Virus record (IMG/VR): IMGVR_UViG_3300009506_001163
Location: 1-20,668 of that record
Source: a virus
Length of the DNA: 20,668 nt
Direction: 5' to 3' (one strand)
Positions 20,663-20,668 of this stretch are shown here, piece after piece; position 1 is the stretch's first letter, and every line of letters begins with the position of its first letter. Below the pieces are notes generated by a model that was given only the letters and a program-made list of their open reading frames with translations, was not told where the DNA came from and did no database searches. The position numbers were made by a program, and so were the translations under genes.

Positions 20663-20668
20663 AAAACT
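20652..20668 (+). CDS. Possible start of the next early gene (partial)
   Basis: An ATG at 20652 begins an open frame MPSKK that runs off the window and overlaps the helicase-methyltransferase stop by 11 bp, like other junctions in this operon. GGGG lies about 7-10 nt upstream. Only five codons are visible, so no function can be given. Confidence 0.35.

Overview
The window looks like one continuous stretch of a tailed, contractile-tail (myovirus-type) phage or prophage genome, moderately GC-rich. Nearly every gene reads rightward and many neighbours overlap by ATGA or TGATG junctions. The left third is a Mu-type baseplate cassette in the usual order (spike, gp46-like, baseplate J, gp48/YmfQ-like), with fibre and adhesin genes inserted. 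The host is probably diderm, because two genes encode lipoproteins with lipoboxes. Their acidic DTDADSDAD linkers resemble myxobacterial/deltaproteobacterial surface lipoproteins; that host guess is inference.

Layout. 1-4434: end of an upstream tail gene, then the baseplate genes with a LamG-like protein among them. 4446-9078: fibre-like proteins, a small helical protein and a one-helix membrane protein (holin or XhlA-like candidate). 9081-10718: a papain-like cysteine protease and two lipoproteins on opposite strands whose 3' ends overlap. 10719-11423: the longest region without a convincing gene, AT-rich, with three 16-bp dyads GCGTA-N6-TACGC and other repeats that look like a regulatory switch region. 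11424-11633: a small unknown ORF. 11691-11972: a complete tmRNA gene (ssrA), with alanyl-tRNA-like ends, a tag reading frame and pseudoknots. 11973-12582: non-coding and dense in stems, with a terminator and a second folded leader. 12594-20662: an early operon of a RecF/SMC-like ATPase (frameshifted), YqaJ exonuclease, RecT annealase, a replication protein with an HNH-type zinc cluster, and a Snf2 helicase-DNA methyltransferase fusion.

Working together. YqaJ and RecT form a two-component recombination system like lambda Exo/Beta or RecE/RecT, and the ATPase may assist. The replication gene carries tandem iteron-like repeats and large inverted repeats in its linker, which recalls the lambda origin inside gene O. 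The helicase-methyltransferase may modify or protect phage DNA. The late genes build the baseplate and fibres.

The most unusual feature is the tmRNA and the folded non-coding tract beside it, between the late and early modules. It would let the phage bring its own ribosome-rescue RNA, with its own degradation tag, and perhaps a second large RNA. No integrase, capsid, terminase, SmpB or recognisable repressor gene lies in the window.
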